From CAKKQX01 sp046313915 (lineage in GTDB: Bacteria > Pseudomonadota > Gammaproteobacteria > Burkholderiales > SG8-41), in NCBI GenBank assembly GCA_046313915.1, contig JBKBXX010000070.1, positions 1 to 18,433 of the forward strand: a stretch of 18,433 nt of DNA, written 5' to 3'. Shown one piece after another: positions 14,935 to 18,433 of this stretch. The notes beneath the pieces are model-generated. The model did no database searches. It worked only from the letters and a program-made list of their open reading frames with translations, and was not told where the DNA came from. Position 1 is the first letter of the stretch. Each line of letters starts with the position of its first letter. A program made the translations under genes and the position numbers.

Positions 14935-14955
14935 CCACATCGACGCGCGTATAAT
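14928..14955 (+). promoter_or_regulatory. Predicted promoter of the Xsc-like/LacI unit
   Basis: TTGCAC (14928-14933), inside the operator, and a perfect -10 box TATAAT (14950-14955) are separated by 16 nt. The start site would be near 14962, giving a leader of about 110 nt to the ATG at 15074. No known thiamine-diphosphate riboswitch consensus was recognised in that leader. Confidence 0.65.
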
Positions 14956-15073
14956 GGATGCGCTCCGGCCGCCCCGCCTCGGCATCGACGAAGCGTTTTG
15001 CAGGGGCGTGCCGCCGCCAAGAGTAGAATGACTTTCCGCCACGCCACACTCTCATCCTAGTCAGGGGGAACGC

Positions 15074-16843
15074 ATGAACGTCATGACGGACACGAAAAAT
15101 CTCGCAAAAAATCCCGCGGCAGGCGGCAAGGTCCGCATGACACCCAGCGAAGCGTTCGTCGAAACGCTGGTCGCGCAAGGCGTCAAGGACACGTTCGGCA
15201 TCGTCGGCTCCGCCTACATGGATGCGCACGACCTGTTTCCACTGGCCGGCATCCGCTTCATTTCCGTCGCCCACGAGCAGAACGCCGCGCACATGGCCGA
15301 CGGCTATTCGCGCGTCACCGGCAGGCACGGCGTGTGCATCGCGCAGAACGGCCCCGGCATCACCAATTTCGTGACCGGCATCGCCGCCGCCTACTGGGCG
15401 CATTCGCCGGTGGTGGCGATCACGCCCGAAGCGGGAAGCCTGACCATGGGGCTGGGCGGTTTCCAGGAAACCGAGCAGATGCCGATTTTTTCCAGGATCA
15501 CCAAATGGCAGGTGCACGTCAACTCGCCGCTGCGCATCGCCGAGCTCACTTCGCGTGCTTTCGACATCGCGATGGCCGAGCGCGGGCCGGTGCAGGTCAA
15601 CATTCCGCGCGACTATTTCTACGGCGAAGGCGATTACGTCATTGCCCAGCCGCAGCGCCTCGAGCGTTCCGCCGGCGGTCCCGAGTCGCTCGATGTCGCG
15701 GCGCACATGCTCGCCAAGGCGAAGTTTCCGGTGATCCTCGCCGGCGGCGGCGTGGTCATGGCCGATGGCGTCAAGGAGTGCATCGCGCTTGCCGAGCATC
15801 TGACGGCGCCGGTGGTGAATTCCTATCTGCACAACGATTCTTTCCCCGCCAGCCATCCGCTCGCCTGCGGCCCGCTCGGCTACCAGGGGTCGAAGGCGGC
15901 GATGAAGCTGATCGCCAGGGCCGACGTGGTGCTGGCGCTGGGCAGCCGCCTGGGGCCTTTCGGCACGCTGCCGCAGCATGGGCTCGACTATTGGCCGAAA
16001 AACGCCAGGATCATCCAGATCGACGCCGATCCGCGCATGCTGGGCCTGGTGAAAAAAGTGTCGGTGGGCATCTGCGGCGATGCGCGGCTCGCGGCCGTCG
16101 ATCTGCTCCAGCGCCTCAAGGCGCAGGGCAGGAAAGCGCCCAACAAGGCCCGGCTTGCCGAAATCCGCAGGGAAAAAGCGGCATGGAAAGACGAGCTGGC
16201 GAACTGGCCTTCGCCCAACGCCAAAGGCCGCATCGGTCCGCGCCAGGCGCTCGCCGCGCTTGCCCGCGCTATGCCGAAAAACGCGATGGTCTCGACCGAC
16301 ATCGGCAACGTGTGTTCGGTGTCGAACAGCTACCTGCATTTCGAGACCGCACCATCGTTTCTCGCGGCGATGAGCTTCGGCAACTGCGGCTATGCCTATC
16401 CGGCGGCGATGGGTGCCAAGGTCGGCTGCCCGCAACGGCCGGCGATCGCCTATGTCGGCGACGGCGCGTGGGGCATGAGCATGAACGAAGTCATGACCTG
16501 CGTGCGCGAGAACATTCCGGTGGTCGCGGTGGTGTTCAACAACGGCCAGTGGGGCGCGGAGAAGAAAAACCAGATCGACTATTTCAACAGCCGCTTTCTC
16601 GGCACCAATCTCAAGAACCCGAACTTTGCCGAAGTGGCGGAGGCGATGGGGGCCGACGGCATGACCGTCGAGCACGTCGACGAGGTGGGCGATGCGCTGC
16701 GCGGTGCCGTGAAATCCAACAGGCCCACGGTCATCAACCTGATGCTGACCCAGGAGCTGGGCGAACCGTTCCGCCGCGATGCCTTCAGGCCTCCCCGCCG
16801 CCTGCTTCCCAAATACAGGAAGTACAGCGCCAAAGGCATATAG
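15074..16843 (+). CDS. xsc: Thiamine-diphosphate enzyme, sulfoacetaldehyde acetyltransferase-like (Xsc)
   Basis: The protein has 589 residues. ATG 15074 follows AGGGGG (15063-15068). Three thiamine-enzyme domains are present: the N-terminal PYR domain with catalytic Glu68 (AHEQNAAHMADGY), the central domain (about 205-350) and the PP domain with GDGAWG (462-467) and NN (489-490). Xsc converts sulfoacetaldehyde and phosphate to acetyl phosphate and sulfite. Several stretches match my recollection of Xsc rather than acetolactate synthase: QNGPGITNFVTG, SHPLACGPLGYQGSKAAM, LDYWPKNARIIQID, QWGAEKKN (492-499) and the tail QELGEPFRRDAF. Glyoxylate carboligase is unlikely because the catalytic glutamate is present. 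Xsc usually shows RN before the QWG segment; this one has NN. It may act on a related aldehyde. Pta, the common partner, is not in the window. Substrate confidence is lower than family confidence. Confidence 0.85.
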   Translation: MNVMTDTKNLAKNPAAGGKVRMTPSEAFVETLVAQGVKDTFGIVGSAYMDAHDLFPLAGIRFISVAHEQNAAHMADGYSRVTGRHGVCIAQNGPGITNFVTGIAAAYWAHSPVVAITPEAGSLTMGLGGFQETEQMPIFSRITKWQVHVNSPLRIAELTSRAFDIAMAERGPVQVNIPRDYFYGEGDYVIAQPQRLERSAGGPESLDVAAHMLAKAKFPVILAGGGVVMADGVKECIALAEHLTAPVVNSYLHNDSFPASHPLACGPLGYQGSKAAMKLIARADVVLALGSRLGPFGTLPQHGLDYWPKNARIIQIDADPRMLGLVKKVSVGICGDARLAAVDLLQRLKAQGRKAPNKARLAEIRREKAAWKDELANWPSPNAKGRIGPRQALAALARAMPKNAMVSTDIGNVCSVSNSYLHFETAPSFLAAMSFGNCGYAYPAAMGAKVGCPQRPAIAYVGDGAWGMSMNEVMTCVRENIPVVAVVFNNGQWGAEKKNQIDYFNSRFLGTNLKNPNFAEVAEAMGADGMTVEHVDEVGDALRGAVKSNRPTVINLMLTQELGEPFRRDAFRPPRRLLPKYRKYSAKGI

Positions 16844-16873
16844 GATAACGCCCTGCGTTCGAAGCCGGCTGCT

Positions 16874-16906
16874 CGCGAGCGGGCTGCGAGGCCGCCAGCG
16901 CTCGCG
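16874..16906 (+). other. Hairpin between the Xsc-like gene and lacI-type gene
   Basis: CGCGAGCG (16874-16881) and CGCTCGCG (16899-16906) form a perfect 8-bp stem with a 17-nt loop in the 83-nt intergenic gap. No T run follows. It could lower read-through or stabilise the upstream message, giving less regulator than enzyme. Confidence 0.35.
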
Positions 16907-16926
16907 CGGCCGCTGTTCATGACACC

Positions 16927-17955
16927 GTGAAGCCGCCTGCGTTCAAGAAAGCCGCCAAGCTCAGCGATGTCGCGCGTCTTGCCAAGGTGTCGACCGCGAC
17001 CGTGTCGCGCGCGCTTACGCTGCCGCACAAGGTGCGGCCGCTCACCCTGAGCCGCGTGCAACAGGCTGTGAAGGCCCTCGGCTATGTCGCGCACGGCGCA
17101 GCGCGCGCACTCGCCTCCCGCCGCACCCGCACCATAGGCGCGGTGATTCCCACGCTCGACAACGCGATTTTCGCCAACACCGTTCACGCCCTGCAACAGG
17201 CGCTGGACGCGGCGGGCTACACGCTGCTGCTCGCTTCCCACGAGTTCGACGTCGCAGTCGAAGTGCGCGCGACGCGCGCGCTGATCGAGCGCGGCATCGA
17301 CGCTCTGGTGCTGGTCGGAACGACGCACGATCCGGCGCTGTTTCGCATGATCGAGCTGCACCAGCTGCCCTATGTCCTGACGTGGGCGCTCGACAAAAGC
17401 GGCAAGCATCCCTGTGTCGGTTTCGACAACCGCGCCGCGGCAACACGGCTCGCCGACTATCTGCTCGACCTCGGGCACCGCGAGTTTGCCATGATTTCCG
17501 GCATCACCGCCAACAACGAGCGCGCCAGGGAAAGGCAGGACGGCGTGCGCACGGCGATCGCCGCGCGCGGCTGCCGGCTGCCGGCTGCGCGCATCGTCGA
17601 AAAGCCGTTCACGCTGTCCGCCGGGCGCGAAGGCCTGCGCGAAGTGATGGCCGGCCCTGCGCCGCCGACCGCCGTGATCTGCGGCAACGACGTGCTGGCG
17701 ATCGGCGCGATGGCGGAATGTAACGCGCAGGGCATCGCGATTCCGCAACGGCTGTCGGTCACCGGTTTCGACGACATGGAAATCGCGTCGCTGATGACGC
17801 CGGGGCTCACCACCGTGCATTTTCCTACCGCCGAGCTCGGCGCCGACGCCGCCCATCACCTGCTGTCGCGGCTCGCGGGCAAGCGGGTGGAGCCGTGCAG
17901 CGAGTTGCCGGTGGAGCTGGTGGTGCGCGGCACCACCGCGCCGCCGCCCCGGTGA
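16927..17955 (+). CDS. LacI-family transcriptional regulator
   Basis: The 342 residues are the usual length. The start is GTG 16927, with no good Shine-Dalgarno, so translation may be weak or coupled to the gene upstream. The N-terminal helix-turn-helix (about 11-36, LSDVARLAKVSTATVSRAL) is complete. The hinge helix follows (GYVAHGAARALASRRTRTIG), then a periplasmic-binding-protein-like effector domain (from GAVIPTLDN to the C-terminus). Recognisable effector-domain segments are GIDALVLVGT, CVGFDNRAAA, LGHREFAMISG, and AVICGNDVLAIGAM with SVTGFDDMEIA. It is most likely the ligand of the palindrome at 14917-14934, 2 kb upstream, controlling both divergent units including its own. LacI proteins mostly sense sugars or related small molecules. 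If the sulfonate reading is right, the inducer could be a sulfonated sugar-derived or C2/C3 compound, which is speculation. Confidence 0.92.
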   Translation: MKPPAFKKAAKLSDVARLAKVSTATVSRALTLPHKVRPLTLSRVQQAVKALGYVAHGAARALASRRTRTIGAVIPTLDNAIFANTVHALQQALDAAGYTLLLASHEFDVAVEVRATRALIERGIDALVLVGTTHDPALFRMIELHQLPYVLTWALDKSGKHPCVGFDNRAAATRLADYLLDLGHREFAMISGITANNERARERQDGVRTAIAARGCRLPAARIVEKPFTLSAGREGLREVMAGPAPPTAVICGNDVLAIGAMAECNAQGIAIPQRLSVTGFDDMEIASLMTPGLTTVHFPTAELGADAAHHLLSRLAGKRVEPCSELPVELVVRGTTAPPPR

Positions 17956-18037
17956 CGGCTTCGCCCAAACAGCGGGAACACGAAGGACACAAAGAAGCGC
18001 AAAGGAAACAACAGGAACCGGGCCGTCAGGATTTTTT
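17953..18037 (+). terminator. Possible long-loop terminator after the LacI-family gene
   Basis: TGACGGC, starting with the stop codon (17953-17959), can pair with GCCGTCA (18022-18028), which is followed three bases later by six T (18032-18037). The 62-nt loop makes this weaker than a normal intrinsic terminator, but no better candidate follows the gene. Confidence 0.3.
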
Positions 18038-18180
18038 CTTCAATGCGCGATGCCCACCAGGCACGGCACGTGCAATCGTCGCGCTCCAAAACCAATTTGC
18101 GAATGCGATCCCGTTGAGCTTTTGGCGGGCGCCCTGGATACCAAAGCGTTAGGTTCGTAACGCCGGAGCGCAAGACGAAA
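17956..18180. other. Intergenic stretch without a credible gene
   Basis: I see no coding region here. The first part (about 17970-18010) is purine-rich, with near-repeats of the GAAGGACACAAAGAAG and GCAAAGGAAAC kind. This degenerate, low-complexity type of sequence is frequent between genes in GC-rich bacteria. The open frame on the minus strand reads low-complexity arginine/phenylalanine-rich protein and is not credible. The remainder, up to the IS3 left end, has no recognisable feature. Confidence 0.4.
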
Positions 18181-18311
18181 TGAATCGCCCCGGATTTTGA
18201 GGAGGCTCCAAGACTTGAGAGAAGGGAGCCATGAACAAATCAAACAAGTATTCCCTCGAAGTACGCGAACGCGCAGTGCGCATGGTGCTCGAACAGCGTG
18301 GCGAGTATCCG
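18181..18311 (+). mobile_element. Left end of a truncated IS3-family insertion sequence
   Basis: TGAATCGCCCCGGATTTT at 18181 has the form of an IS3-family terminal inverted repeat (TGA.CCGCCCCGG type). It is followed by a short leader with GAAGGGAG and an orfA start at 18231. IS3-type orfA similarity stops near 18311, after which unrelated repeat sequence begins. No right end or orfB is present before the window ends, so this appears to be a remnant. The exact right boundary is approximate. Confidence 0.7.
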
Positions 18312-18368
18312 GCAAAAACGAACATAGCCCGGATGCAGCTGCAGGCGGAATCCGGGGTCTCATTTTAA
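18231..18368 (+). pseudogene. Truncated IS3-family transposase orfA
   Basis: ATG 18231 has GGGAG 3-8 nt upstream. The first 27 codons read MNKSNKYSLEVRERAVRMVL followed by EQRGEYP, the typical N-terminus of IS3 OrfA (helix-turn-helix transposase_8 family). After about 18311 the frame runs through a REP-like sequence (AKTNIARMQ...) to a TAA at 18366-18368. The product would be 45 residues instead of about 90-100 and lacks most of the helix-turn-helix. It is not functional. Confidence 0.75.
18325..18356 (+). repeat. REP-like unit inserted at the IS3 remnant
   Basis: The segment begins TAGCCCGGATG and ends GGAATCCGGG. CCCGGAT (18328-18334) pairs with ATCCGGG (18350-18356), and the palindrome GCAGCTGC (18335-18342) sits in the loop. 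Its first bases match the REP-like element at 2281 (TAGCCCGGATG). Confidence 0.6.
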
Positions 18369-18392
18369 AACGTCATAATACAAGATGTGACC

Positions 18393-18416
18393 CTATTCAT
18401 TCTGCTATTCATTCTG
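18393..18416 (+). repeat. 12-nt perfect tandem repeat
   Basis: CTATTCATTCTG occurs twice in direct succession (18393-18404 and 18405-18416). It lies in an AT-rich stretch unlike the rest of the window, next to an imperfect inverted repeat formed by GGGTC (18354-18358) and GACCC (18389-18393). It may be part of a mobile-element end that continues beyond the window. Confidence 0.6.
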
Positions 18417-18433
18417 AACACGTCGTGGGGTGT

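Noticed and set aside
14962..15073. Thiamine-diphosphate riboswitch upstream of the thiamine enzyme
   Set aside because: I could not find the conserved CTGAGA or related THI-box segments.
14753..16675. A 640-residue open frame on the - strand
   Set aside because: It is the antisense shadow of the Xsc-like gene, whose protein motifs are unmistakable.
15074..16843. Glyoxylate carboligase or acetolactate synthase identity for the thiamine enzyme
   Set aside because: Glyoxylate carboligase lacks the catalytic glutamate that is present here (Glu68), and the central and C-terminal motifs match Xsc better than acetolactate synthase.
16919..16930. Three-codon mini-ORF ATG-ACA-CCG-TGA overlapping the GTG start of the LacI-family gene
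   Set aside because: It has no Shine-Dalgarno and is short enough to occur by chance, although coupling cannot be excluded.
17856..18173. A 105-residue open frame on the - strand after the LacI-family gene
   Set aside because: It overlaps the LacI-family gene and a low-complexity purine-rich repeat; the protein is composition-driven with no motif.
1..18433. CRISPR array, tRNA, rRNA, toxin-antitoxin or phage-defence genes
   Set aside because: I saw no repeat-spacer pattern, no tRNA-like cloverleaf and no recognisable defence or toxin motif on either strand.

Overview
The window is GC-rich, densely coded chromosomal DNA. It looks like a free-living proteobacterium with metabolically versatile habits, most likely a betaproteobacterium (Burkholderiales-like). 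This rests on codon use, protein style and REP-like 'GTAGCCCGGA' repeats, and it is inference rather than a taxonomic assignment.

Region 1 (1-3.1 kb) holds a small membrane protein and a class I SAM methyltransferase on the + strand. Facing them are an exported glycerophosphodiester phosphodiesterase and an exported protein of unknown function on the - strand. A GC-rich hairpin lies between the convergent genes, and a REP-like inverted repeat lies at 2281-2367.

Region 2 (3.06-10.36 kb) is an acyl-CoA metabolism locus. A GntR/FCD regulator and a crotonase-family protein lie on the - strand. Diverging from them is a five-gene + strand operon: a 73-residue biotin carrier protein, a carboxyltransferase, a biotin carboxylase, and the beta and alpha subunits of an ADP-forming acyl-CoA synthetase. 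The last three genes overlap by 1-4 bases. The shared intergenic region has a 7+2+7 palindrome next to a perfect -35 box. The simplest reading is that a free acid is activated to its CoA thioester, or the thioester is converted back with ATP gain, and carboxylated by a three-part biotin enzyme. The substrate cannot be read from the sequence.

Region 3 (10.5-10.9 kb) is a small secreted protein with an internal repeat.

Region 4 (10.95-17.96 kb) is the most interesting part. Two divergent transcription units meet at an 18-bp perfect palindrome (14917-14934) of LacI-family operator type. Leftward lie a YdiJ-like FAD/Fe-S 2-hydroxyacid dehydrogenase and a TauE/SafE-family exporter. Rightward lie a thiamine-diphosphate enzyme closely resembling sulfoacetaldehyde acetyltransferase (Xsc) and a LacI-family regulator. 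Desulfonation by Xsc releases sulfite, and TauE/SafE proteins are known sulfite/sulfonate exporters, so the set reads as a candidate sulfonate-catabolism module of unusual composition. The leftward unit also has a roughly 200-nt leader ending in a terminator-like hairpin plus T7 that abuts the ribosome binding site, which suggests attenuation.

Region 5 (17.96-18.43 kb) has no intact gene. It holds the left end of an IS3-family element with a truncated orfA, a REP-like unit and a 12-nt tandem repeat.
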